Assembly (NCBI GenBank): GCA_016715965.1
Contig: JADJXG010000001.1
Location: 2,609,501 to 2,673,500, forward strand
From: Saprospiraceae bacterium
GTDB lineage: Bacteria > Bacteroidota > Bacteroidia > Chitinophagales > Saprospiraceae
Reading direction: 5' to 3'
Length of the DNA stretch: 64,000 nt
Both the position numbers and the translations under genes were made by a program. The notes below the pieces were generated by a model that saw nothing but the letters and a program-made list of their open reading frames with translations, made no database searches and was not told the DNA's origin. Of this stretch, positions 1 through 7,955 are shown piece by piece (positions within the stretch are counted from its first letter, which is position 1; each line of letters starts with the position of its first letter).

Positions 1-1979
1 ATGGGTTCAACATCAATATAAGCGATGGCCGTATCGGCACATCCATTGAATTTTGAAACGATTTGTTCTATTTTGTATAAGCCGGTGTCCTGAAATTCAT
101 AATTTGGATTGGCGCTAAAAAGCGAAATCCTGTCATTAATCAGGTATTTTAGAAAATCCCCGTTGGAAGACTTATCGGAGATCATCAGAATTTTATCATT
201 CGAGTTGAGTTTCTGCGGGGAATAGTCAAAAGCGGCTTCCGGAGTGGTAAATACCTGAATCCAGTTATTGAATGTGGTTTCCGTTTTGCAACCGATTGGA
301 GAGATTAGACTCAATTTGACAGAATACACTCCTGTCTCGTCAAAGACATGGTGGGGTGAAATGGCATTGCTGGTCTTTCCGTCTCCAAACTCCCACAAAA
401 TGGTGTAACTGGGATCAATTGGAAAGGATAGATTGTTAAAAAAAACTTCCAGCGGTTGACAACCTTGAAACTTACTGGGTTCGATGACCAGAAGCGCCGG
501 CACCGGAAAATATCGGATTGGCCTCACGATGGAGTCGTGACATCCGTTGATGTCTTTCACCCAGAGTTGAACATCTTTCACTCCGGGCGTTTTAAATTCG
601 TGGGTTGGATTTTGTGCATTGGAAATTTGATTGGTTTCAAAATTCCAGCGCCAGTTTGTGATTCTTCCGGCCTCTGTCACACTCAGATCCGTAAACTGAA
701 CAGCTGCGGCAATGCATGTATCGTAGCTAAAGCTAAAATCAGCTTTCAGGTCGGGGAGAATTTTTATCACAATGTCTGCGGAGTCATTGCATTCCTGGTC
801 TGTCTTGTTGATATACATTTTACCCCGGTACACTCCCAGATCCGGAAATGTAATGTTTACGTCTTTTGTATTGTAAAATTCTTTTTGACCATTGATGTCA
901 AATTCCCAGTCGTACGTCTTGATATTGGATTCGAGGGTGCTCTTGTTCAGAATACTGACCGTTTTACTTCCGCAGGAATTGATGACAAACTGCCCGGTGG
1001 CTTCTATTGAATCTGCCTGAACAAATGCAGATAGGTTGTTGACACAATTTATTACATTGAATTGAAAATCCCTTTGCGTCAAACTGAGCAAAACTCCATT
1101 TCTGTATTCTCTGATGCATACCGCCACGACGTACTGTCCCAATGCATTTGGTACTCCGGTGATCAGGCCAGTGGTTGGATTGACCGAGATGATTGGATTT
1201 CCTCCCATCGGAGTGGTGCGCGTATATAGAGGCGCCCTAAATTGGACAGGGTCAAAGGGTGGCGGACATCTTGCAGGATCCGGAGTGACTCCATCACAAT
1301 CCATGGCACTTCCACCCGGACGGCCTTCAGGAGATCCTGCTTTACCTCCCGCTGTAAAAGGATTGCAAAATTCATAAACAACCACATCCGATTCTGTATC
1401 AGTCACACTGTGATCGTATTTTAAAGCCTGTCCCTGGCATATCAGGATGGGAGGAAAGGATTTAAATTTTGGACTGTTGTTGCAAGATCGTTGACCTTCC
1501 GGAGTAATCTCCATAAAATAAGAAGCTCCCTGGTCACCCGGTAAAATGATGTTGGTGATGGTTTCATTTCTACAACAACGCTGATAATTGATGTAGTAAT
1601 TTTGGTTGGAAAGGGGCAAAGTCATGGTGGCAATGTAAACGCCCTCTTCTACGCAAATATTCCCCGGCACTACAACACAGGGATTTAATGAAGAAAGGAA
1701 TTGAGTGGCTTGAAGGGTAAAATCTACTCTTCTCACAAAAGTGTAATTGTTATTTCCAGTGGTATTAAAAACTCCAATGGTGGCAGGATTGTCAAACAGG
1801 GCTCCTCCACCAAAACAATCCCTGTAAATGGTTAATGTGCATGAAATGGTAAAGCTGTTGTTGGTTTGATTGACTCCAAGACAGGTATATGAAAAATCAC
1901 CGCCAATGATATGCCTTGCCTGCAAACCGAATGCCGTCAAACAGATCATTGTGGTAAAGATTGCTTTTATTTTCATCAT
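1..1979 (-). CDS. PKD-repeat secreted surface protein, C-terminus beyond the window
   Basis: Open frame on the minus strand from ATG at 1979 running off the left edge without a stop, so about 659 N-terminal residues are visible. It opens with a signal peptide (MMKIKAIFTTMICLTAFGLQA) and then ARHIIGGDFSYTCLG, an N-terminal module I associate with large Bacteroidota gliding/adhesion proteins. Further on are at least two PKD domains: one with WRWNFETNQ...GVKDVQLWVKD, and one near residues 525-555 with the classical WEFGDGKT...GVYSVKL. Family knowledge: such proteins are exported and usually end in a type IX sorting or gliding-associated C-terminal domain; that end lies outside the window, so the export route is inferred. 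The adjacent start at 1976 is an equally possible initiation codon. Exact ligand or function is unknown. Confidence 0.85.
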   Translation of the reverse strand, partial: MMKIKAIFTTMICLTAFGLQARHIIGGDFSYTCLGVNQTNNSFTISCTLTIYRDCFGGGALFDNPATIGVFNTTGNNNYTFVRRVDFTLQATQFLSSLNPCVVVPGNICVEEGVYIATMTLPLSNQNYYINYQRCCRNETITNIILPGDQGASYFMEITPEGQRSCNNSPKFKSFPPILICQGQALKYDHSVTDTESDVVVYEFCNPFTAGGKAGSPEGRPGGSAMDCDGVTPDPARCPPPFDPVQFRAPLYTRTTPMGGNPIISVNPTTGLITGVPNALGQYVVAVCIREYRNGVLLSLTQRDFQFNVINCVNNLSAFVQADSIEATGQFVINSCGSKTVSILNKSTLESNIKTYDWEFDINGQKEFYNTKDVNITFPDLGVYRGKMYINKTDQECNDSADIVIKILPDLKADFSFSYDTCIAAAVQFTDLSVTEAGRITNWRWNFETNQISNAQNPTHEFKTPGVKDVQLWVKDINGCHDSIVRPIRYFPVPALLVIEPSKFQGCQPLEVFFNNLSFPIDPSYTILWEFGDGKTSNAISPHHVFDETGVYSVKLSLISPIGCKTETTFNNWIQVFTTPEAAFDYSPQKLNSNDKILMISDKSSNGDFLKYLINDRISLFSANPNYEFQDTGLYKIEQIVSKFNGCADTAIAYIDVEP

Positions 1980-2086
1980 CTTTTAAAACTCCATGTAAAC
2001 ATCTTAAATTGTCAATTGGTTAGCTAAAAGTAGCTTTTTTATGAAAATTTGGATTTTGCTTAAAATCTGCAGACGGTACAAGTCCT

Positions 2087-2623
2087 ATGAATGACTCAAA
2101 AAACCTTGATTTTTTTGCATCGGGTGATTTATTTCTTTTGGTGTCAGACGGCATGTGGTGTCTGGTTTGCGATTCGGAATCGCCCCAATTGAATTCTCTG
2201 CTGAATCCTCCCTCTGCTTATAGTGAATCAAGCTTGCTCACCATGGCTTCTCTCGACATGCTGACGACCTATTACAGCCTTCATCCAAGGATGGATACCA
2301 TTTTAGAATTTCACAAGCGAAGCATTGATTTTCAATCTTTGGTCAGAAACAAAAGCTGGAATGGTGTGATTCATCACCATCCATCAGAAAGGGTCCGTTT
2401 GACCACCGATCCACTTTTGATCCGTTGGATCGAACACACACGAAGACCCGCTATCCTGATACCAATTGCACCGGCCCATTCCATGGCAGAAGTTGAGTTA
2501 AAAAATCATGAATTTGCAAAAAGGGCAAACCACCTCCTCCATTCAACATGCAAGGACTTACCCAATCAAGTGCCGATGGTATCTATGGATGCCAATGGGG
2601 AATTATTGTTTCACCGCCAATAA
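2087..2623 (+). CDS. Sua5/YrdC-like protein with degenerate active-site motifs
   Basis: 178 residues. The layout follows Sua5/YrdC threonylcarbamoyl-AMP synthases of Bacteroidota: LFLLVSDGMWCLVCD sits where PTDTVYG-type sequence is expected, HPRMDTILEFHKRSI (about residues 66-80) matches the family's HPR-(I/V)-(D/E)-TLL-YH-RP-type segment, and RRPAILIPIAPAHSMAE occupies the place of the G-(K/R)-P-(I/L)-V-STSAN motif. The nucleotide-binding residues of those motifs (K-R pair, STSAN) are not present, so catalysis of the t6A precursor reaction is doubtful. It converges with the S41 protease gene 14 bp downstream on the other strand. Alternative: an unrelated small Bacteroidota protein; assignment is by eye and moderate. 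Confidence 0.55.
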   Translation: MNDSKNLDFFASGDLFLLVSDGMWCLVCDSESPQLNSLLNPPSAYSESSLLTMASLDMLTTYYSLHPRMDTILEFHKRSIDFQSLVRNKSWNGVIHHHPSERVRLTTDPLLIRWIEHTRRPAILIPIAPAHSMAEVELKNHEFAKRANHLLHSTCKDLPNQVPMVSMDANGELLFHRQ

Positions 2624-2637
2624 GCAGCGTTTCGATC

Positions 2638-4152
2638 TTATTTCAGAATAATTTCAACTGCTTTTTGGAAAGCCGGATCTGTTTTAAGTCTTTCACCCAA
2701 AGCAAATTTTTCACCCATGGTTTTTTCATGGAGCATTTGAGTGGCCAATCCCTCCAATGATATTTTTGCATCCTGCTTGCTGAAAAGATCTGTTCCGATT
2801 TTATTCTTATAATCTTTTAAAACATCGGCTACCAGATTCAAATTTTGGAGGTCTTTCTGATGGGTTGCTGCGAGCTTTTTTATCATAATTTCTTCCAACT
2901 CAGAGCGAATTTGAGTTTTATCTTCATCTTCTTCGTAAGTCCATGATTTGCCAATGATAAAATCCGGTACAATGGCGAAAGAAGAAAATGAATCTGGCTG
3001 TTCTTCGGTAGTCCGTGTACTCAGCCAATCTGTTGGATGACCGGTAAAAGACGCATAGTTTTTTTGAAAACATCTTCCGGAAGGCAAATAGATTCTCGCA
3101 GTGGGAATCAATAGTTGGGCACCGCCAGCCAACTGAAAGGATTCCAATACGGTGGCTTTTCCCCGGGTTTCCTGACCCACCACTTTGGCCAGCTTTAATT
3201 CCTGAAGGACACCAGCAATGACCTCTGCAGAAGATGCAGTTTGATGATCGGAAAGGATGACTATTTTTTCCAATTGGAAAAATGGTTTACCGGTGCTTTT
3301 GTAGGATTTGCTTCGACCGTTTTTATGAAAAGTCGTGAAAAGGACAACATCTCTTTGTCGCACCAGTTGGTTTAGAATATCGGCTGCTTCATTGAGCAAA
3401 CCTCCGCCATTTCCCCTCAGATCCAGAATCATATTGGATATTTTCTGATCGCTGACATAATTCTCTATGGTATTCATAAACTCGCGATAACTGCCACTGT
3501 TTATTTTCTCGAGCCTGATGTAAAAGTATTGATCCGGTTTGCCGAAGGAATGTGTGACAGAAGGATTGGGAACAGACCTCAACTGAAGATTTGCGGTTTT
3601 TTTATTCGTTTCACCATACACGGAATATTGCAGGCTCAGTTCTCCGCCGGATGTGTTCTCAGCGATGGAGTCCAGCTTGGTAAAGTCAAGCTTGCTTTGC
3701 CCATTGACCTGGTGTAATTCGAATCCGGCTTTTAAGCCTTTTTCGGCAGCGTCGCTTTCATCCAAGACCTTTTGAATCCACCATTTTCCGTCGATTTCTA
3801 TACAGCGGAGACCTAGGGTGTGTAGCGAGTTGTTCAGATCAGAATGCCAGTTTTTTGATTCAGCAGAAGGAATGTATTCAGTAAATGGATCCAGTGCAAG
3901 ACACAGCTGATAGGTCAAATAATCTGATGTTTCCGAATACAAAATGCTATCCAGATAATGGGCATCCAGGTAAGCAAATACATCTTTCAGATGGTAAATG
4001 GTATTTTGAGACGAGGGATAAGTAGATCCATCGAGTTCTTTCATTTTTTCTTCCGGCAATCTCATCTTATATCCTCCATACATACCGATCAATGTACAGA
4101 GGGCCAGCAAAAGAGGCTGATATTTATAATATGATGGTTCTGAATCCTGCAT
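2638..4152 (-). CDS. S41 family C-terminal processing peptidase
   Basis: 504 residues. An N-terminal hydrophobic segment (residues 10-28, LLLALCTLIGMYGGYKM region) is a signal anchor. A PDZ domain follows at about 110-190 (VLDESDAAEKGLKAGFELHQVNG). The catalytic part contains ISNMILDLRGNGGGLLNEA, the S41 strand motif, then TASSAEVIAG (residues 305-314) carrying the nucleophilic serine and VGQETRGKATV about 25 residues later carrying the general-base lysine. Members cut proteins near the C-terminus in the periplasm. The start lies 4 bp from the end of the GAPDH gene upstream on the same strand, so the two are probably co-transcribed although functionally unrelated. Length fits the family. Confidence 0.9.
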   Translation of the reverse strand: MQDSEPSYYKYQPLLLALCTLIGMYGGYKMRLPEEKMKELDGSTYPSSQNTIYHLKDVFAYLDAHYLDSILYSETSDYLTYQLCLALDPFTEYIPSAESKNWHSDLNNSLHTLGLRCIEIDGKWWIQKVLDESDAAEKGLKAGFELHQVNGQSKLDFTKLDSIAENTSGGELSLQYSVYGETNKKTANLQLRSVPNPSVTHSFGKPDQYFYIRLEKINSGSYREFMNTIENYVSDQKISNMILDLRGNGGGLLNEAADILNQLVRQRDVVLFTTFHKNGRSKSYKSTGKPFFQLEKIVILSDHQTASSAEVIAGVLQELKLAKVVGQETRGKATVLESFQLAGGAQLLIPTARIYLPSGRCFQKNYASFTGHPTDWLSTRTTEEQPDSFSSFAIVPDFIIGKSWTYEEDEDKTQIRSELEEIMIKKLAATHQKDLQNLNLVADVLKDYKNKIGTDLFSKQDAKISLEGLATQMLHEKTMGEKFALGERLKTDPAFQKAVEIILK

Positions 4153-4156
4153 CCTG

Positions 4157-5617
4157 TTAATAATAGGTATATCGTCTCACCTTGGCCACGTGCTTGGCCA
4201 ATCTGACGACCTGACAAGTATATCCAAATTCGTTGTCATACCATGCGTAAATGGTGACCGTTTTTCCATCCGTGCTGAGCAGGGTAGAAGGGGCATCGAT
4301 GACCGAAGCCACCGTGGTGCCCACCGCATTGCTGGATACATATTCAGTAGAAGTGGAATACTGCAATTGCTCCACAAGATCTCCTACAAGGGTTTCTTTT
4401 CGGAGGGCGGATAAAATTTCTTCAAGGGTGGTGGATTTTTCAAGACTTAAATTTAAAATGGCGAGTGAAACATTTGGGACCGGAACCCTAACGGCATTGC
4501 CGGTCAAAATTCCTTTTAGATGAGGCAATACTTTGGCGACGGCAGAAGCCGCTCCGGTACTGGTAATGACCATATTGATGGGAGCGCCCCTACCTCTTCT
4601 GGGTTTGCGGTGAAAATTGTCCAACAGATTTTGATCGCTGGTATAGGCATGCACTGTTTCAATATGCCCTTTGGTAATTTTAAAATAGTCATCGATAATT
4701 TTAATCACCGGGACAATGGCATTGGTGGTACAGGATGCAGCACAAAAGATATTTTCCTGATCAAGGGGCAGATCTTTGTGATTAACACCCACCACAATAT
4801 TGGGAATGTCTTTCCCTGGTGCAGTCAGTATCACCTTGTCAATTCCGGGTCTCAAATGGGCGCTTAGTTTTTCGCGGGTGTCCCACATACCCGTGTTGTC
4901 GATCAGGATCGCTTTTTGGATGCCGTAATCTTCGTAGTTGATTTCAGAGGGATCCTGTGCAAAGATCATGTGGATCCGATTGCCATTGATCTCGACCACC
5001 GATTCTTCCGGAAAAATTTCGATGGTGCCGTGAAAACTACCGTGAATGGAGTCGGTTTCAAATAAGGACATTCTCTTTTTCAACTCCTCTGCTCTGTCTT
5101 TCATGCCCGGCCTCAAGACGATGGCTTTCAATAGCAATTGTTCCCCTTTTCCTGTCGTAGAAATCATCCGTCGGGCCACCAGCCTTCCTATTCTTCCAAA
5201 TCCATACAGGACCACATCTCTTTGACCTTCGTTTGCAATTTCCGTGCTCAAACCTTTGGCCAGCCTTTCTGAAATATATTGATTGACCTCTGTTTTTCTT
5301 CCTTCTGCCACCCATTGGGAAGCCAATTTACCAATATCAATTCTGGAAGGTTGCAAATTGGAGAGAGCGTGAATTGCTTTGGTGATGGCAAGCGTATCTT
5401 CGATATATACAGGATCTGTTCCGTAATTGGCCGCATATTTATGAATATCGATGACCTCACTTGGGCGTTTGTCCTGGAGTTCTCTTCTAAACAGCAACAA
5501 TTCGATGGAACGGTCAAATAAAAGTTCTCCGATCAATTTACTGAGTTCGAGGGCATTTTTTTCTTTTTCCCTCCATTGACTAAGCGCTATTTTGTGGTTG
5601 GCTTCGTTTTGGTTCAT
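4157..5617 (-). CDS. gap: Glyceraldehyde-3-phosphate dehydrogenase, N-terminally extended form
   Basis: 486 residues, about 140 longer than ordinary GAPDH. The first 130 residues form a helical extension; the Rossmann motif GFGRIGR is at 139-145. The catalytic cysteine lies in CAASCTTNAIVP near residue 294, and HAYTSDQNLLD and the C-terminal WYDNEFGY motif are intact. Family knowledge: this long variant is common in Bacteroidota and oxidises glyceraldehyde 3-phosphate to 1,3-bisphosphoglycerate in glycolysis or runs in reverse; cofactor preference cannot be read with confidence. The S41 peptidase gene follows 4 bp after the stop. The upstream gap to the next gene (5618-6429) is non-coding. 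Confidence 0.95.
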   Translation of the reverse strand: MNQNEANHKIALSQWREKEKNALELSKLIGELLFDRSIELLLFRRELQDKRPSEVIDIHKYAANYGTDPVYIEDTLAITKAIHALSNLQPSRIDIGKLASQWVAEGRKTEVNQYISERLAKGLSTEIANEGQRDVVLYGFGRIGRLVARRMISTTGKGEQLLLKAIVLRPGMKDRAEELKKRMSLFETDSIHGSFHGTIEIFPEESVVEINGNRIHMIFAQDPSEINYEDYGIQKAILIDNTGMWDTREKLSAHLRPGIDKVILTAPGKDIPNIVVGVNHKDLPLDQENIFCAASCTTNAIVPVIKIIDDYFKITKGHIETVHAYTSDQNLLDNFHRKPRRGRGAPINMVITSTGAASAVAKVLPHLKGILTGNAVRVPVPNVSLAILNLSLEKSTTLEEILSALRKETLVGDLVEQLQYSTSTEYVSSNAVGTTVASVIDAPSTLLSTDGKTVTIYAWYDNEFGYTCQVVRLAKHVAKVRRYTYY

Positions 5618-6157
5618 GATGTCTAAGTTTGCGCAAAATTGAGAAAAATCGGATGAATTTCTCTTCTTAATTCTGAGCTGCTGTGTTAATGATTTTAAAG
5701 TACAGGGGTAAATTTGGTGGAACAGATGCTTTCAAAAATCAAGATGGATGGATCACTGTTGCAAATCACGGGTTCAAAACATTGAATGATAAGACCTTGT
5801 AATTGGATGTTGGGAGTCTGGATTCGATTGGTTTATCGACATGAACGCAAACAATGGATTTTCTTAGATGGTATCCAATATGCCAAATCCAAAAAGGTCT
5901 TGCTTATTTTTTTGACCATCCAAAATAAATTATACAGGTACTTCTGATCACAATTTCTATTCATTGAAATAGAATTTTCCAAAGCTGCAATGGTTTACTT
6001 GGATCCACCACAAGTAACATTGTTCACTCTTTTTTCGACCTACGCAGAATCTGTGCGTCATTTGCAATTTTTTGAGAAGGCTCCTGTCTTGATTAATGTT
6101 TTGGCCATCATGACGAACTTACATGACAGCATTGGGCTGAATTTGAAAGAAGGTTAA
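5618..6157. other. Non-coding stretch between gap and the MITE-like element
   Basis: No frame of credible length or family resemblance on either strand. Short phrases of open frame (for example around 5690-5800, reading MILKYRGKFGGTDAFKNQDGWITVANHGF before a stop) could be the eroded remains of a gene, but I cannot assign them. A small hairpin, tacgcagaatctgtgcgta-like, lies near 6042-6060. Otherwise I see nothing here. Confidence 0.6.
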
Positions 6158-6410
6158 ACCCAGAATTGTCATTAGATTTTGTAATGAGAGCCAAAAGAGC
6201 AACAAAGGCAAGACTCCTCGAAAGAAATTCGCGCATGACTGACTGGTTCCGACATGGTCGGAAAGCGAGTGAACAATTTCACTCGCTAAGGAAGGAACCA
6301 AACAATACTTTGTTTGGTCATTTTATATTTCATTGAGCACGAATTTCGAGAAGAGGCTTGCAATTAAAGCTATTTTGGCTCGTAATAGAATTCTAATGAC
6401 AATTCTGGGT
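6158..6410. mobile_element. MITE-like non-autonomous element, 253 bp, with long terminal inverted repeats
   Basis: The ends ACCCAGAATTGTCATTAGA (from 6158) and its inverted copy ending at 6410 are identical over about 19 bp, and imperfect complementarity continues inward for roughly 75 bp (GAGCCAAAA / TTTTGGCTC, then GCAAG-CTC-CGAAATTCG and its partner). Two further small hairpins are inside (AGCGAGTGAA...TTCACTCGCT near 6265-6288; ACCAAACAA...TTGTTTGGT-like near 6298-6320). The element is flanked by the trinucleotide TAA on both sides (6155-6157 and 6411-6413), a plausible 3-bp target duplication such as IS5-group elements make. It has no transposase gene. It lies 20 bp beyond the rpoD stop and so would be transcribed in rpoD mRNA, where it could fold into a long hairpin. 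Confidence 0.75.
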
Positions 6411-6429
6411 TAAATAAGGGATCTGTAAA

Positions 6430-7299
6430 TTAAATTCCCAAATATTGTTTGAGAAGTTTGCTGCGGGTAGTGGATCTCAATTTATTAATGGCTTTGTCTT
6501 TTATCTGTCTCACCCTTTCCCTCGTCAAACCAAATTTATCACCGATATCTTCCAGTGATTCCGGATGCTCCAGTCCAAGTCCGAAATACAATTTGATGAC
6601 ATCGGCCTGTCGGTCTGTTAAGGTGCCGAGGGCTCTTTCGATTTCTCTCCGAAGAGAATCCTTGTACTCCAACATCGAATCGGTCGCCGGCGTGGAATCA
6701 TTTTCCAAAACATCCAAAAGTGAATTGTCTTCACCTTCCACAAAAGGGGCATCCATCGAAACATGTCTCGCAGCTACACCAAGTGTGGTTTCTACTTCTT
6801 CCGTTGGAATCTCGAGCAAGGTAGCAAGTTCTTCAGGAGAGGGTTCTCTCTCATATTCCTGCTCCAGTTCTGAAAACGCCCTGTTGATTTTATTGAGTGA
6901 ACCCACCTTGTTGAGCGGGAGTCTGACGATACGGCTTTGTTCTGCGAGAGCCTGAAGAATGGATTGACGAATCCACCACACGGCATAAGAGATAAATTTA
7001 AATCCTCTGGTTTCATCAAATCTCTGAGCGGCTTTGATCAAACCGAGGTTGCCCTCGTTGATTAAATCCGATAAAGACAAACCTTGATTCTGGTATTGCT
7101 TGGCGACCGAAACCACAAAACGCAAATTGGCTTTTGTCAATCTCTCGAGTGCACTTTGATCACCTTGTTTGATCAATTTTGCCAATTCCACTTCTTCCTC
7201 CGGGGTGAGGAGATCTACTTTTCCGATTTCCTGAAGGTATTTTTCCAGAGACTGACTTTCCCTGTTGGTAATTGATTTGGTGATTTTTAATTGACGCAT
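6430..7299 (-). CDS. rpoD: Primary RNA polymerase sigma factor (RpoD/SigA)
   Basis: 289 residues; the short primary sigma factor typical of Bacteroidota. The start [27 protein letters not shown] is the form I know from this phylum. Region 1.2 is [21 protein letters not shown]; region 2 has [57 protein letters not shown]; region 4 ends in [19 protein letters not shown], the -35-element helix-turn-helix. It directs housekeeping transcription; in this phylum the promoter boxes are about TTTG at -33 and TAnnTTTG at -7, the pattern used below to look for promoters. A MITE-like element sits immediately past the stop. Confidence 0.97.
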   Translation of the reverse strand: MRQLKITKSITNRESQSLEKYLQEIGKVDLLTPEEEVELAKLIKQGDQSALERLTKANLRFVVSVAKQYQNQGLSLSDLINEGNLGLIKAAQRFDETRGFKFISYAVWWIRQSILQALAEQSRIVRLPLNKVGSLNKINRAFSELEQEYEREPSPEELATLLEIPTEEVETTLGVAARHVSMDAPFVEGEDNSLLDVLENDSTPATDSMLEYKDSLRREIERALGTLTDRQADVIKLYFGLGLEHPESLEDIGDKFGLTRERVRQIKDKAINKLRSTTRSKLLKQYLGI

Positions 7300-7527
7300 C
7301 AGGCTTTATCTTTAGCTAAGAGATTGAATATGAATATAATGAAAATAAGAATTGGTACAAATAACATACGATTGGATGATTTGACATCCATTCAGCTATT
7401 TGACCAAAACAACCCTATTAATGAATTCTCGTCAAAAAAAGTTCATAAATAATCGAAAAAATCAGGAAACAAGTTAATATTGCCCGTCTTTAAGTCTTGT
7501 TTTTCTTTACTTGATCAATATAATTGT

Positions 7528-7902
7528 ATGGCCAGAGTTTCTTTCCAGACAGAATTTATGTTTAAAGCATCGCCCTCCATCATCTATCTTTTTGTCACAC
7601 AACCGACCGCCATCATCCGTTGGTTTTGTGACCAGGTGGATAATGTGGGAGATGAATATACTTTTTCATGGGACGGTGACGAGGAAAGCGCAAAATTGGC
7701 CATCGATATTGAAGATGAACTGGTGCAATATGTCTGGCACGATAGACCGGATGAGTATTTGCAGTTCAGAATTTACAAAACCCCGATCACAAATGAGACC
7801 ATTCTCGAAGTGACCGATTATTGTGACGACGACGAGGTCCAGGAACAAAAGGACATCTGGGAGGTTTATATCAAGAAGTTTAAGACTTTTTGCGGAGGTT
7901 GA
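7528..7902 (+). CDS. START-like (AHSA1-type) domain protein
   Basis: 124 residues from ATG at 7528 (MARVSFQTEFMFKAS). A start 48 bp further upstream is possible but adds residues without family resemblance. The sequence follows the small Bacteroidota START-like proteins: SPSIIYLFVTQPTAIIRWFCDQV, then FSWDGDEESAKL, and a highly acidic segment DYCDDDEVQEQKDIWEVYIKKF forming the final helix of the helix-grip fold. These proteins are expected to bind a hydrophobic ligand; the ligand is not known. It is followed 53 bp downstream by the tandem AAA+ gene on the same strand, so the two may share a transcript. Confidence 0.8.
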   Translation: MARVSFQTEFMFKASPSIIYLFVTQPTAIIRWFCDQVDNVGDEYTFSWDGDEESAKLAIDIEDELVQYVWHDRPDEYLQFRIYKTPITNETILEVTDYCDDDEVQEQKDIWEVYIKKFKTFCGG

Positions 7903-7955
7903 TTTGCCTGGAACAAGTTGGTTTTTGAATTGGATGAATAACACCTTAACGGAAT

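Noticed and set aside
456..1424. Plus-strand open frames at 456-1010, 1114-1377 and 1242-1424
   Set aside because: They lie entirely opposite the PKD-repeat gene, which has a signal peptide and clear domains on the minus strand.
6119..6301. 60-residue minus-strand open frame
   Set aside because: Lies mostly inside the MITE-like element and reflects its inverted repeat.
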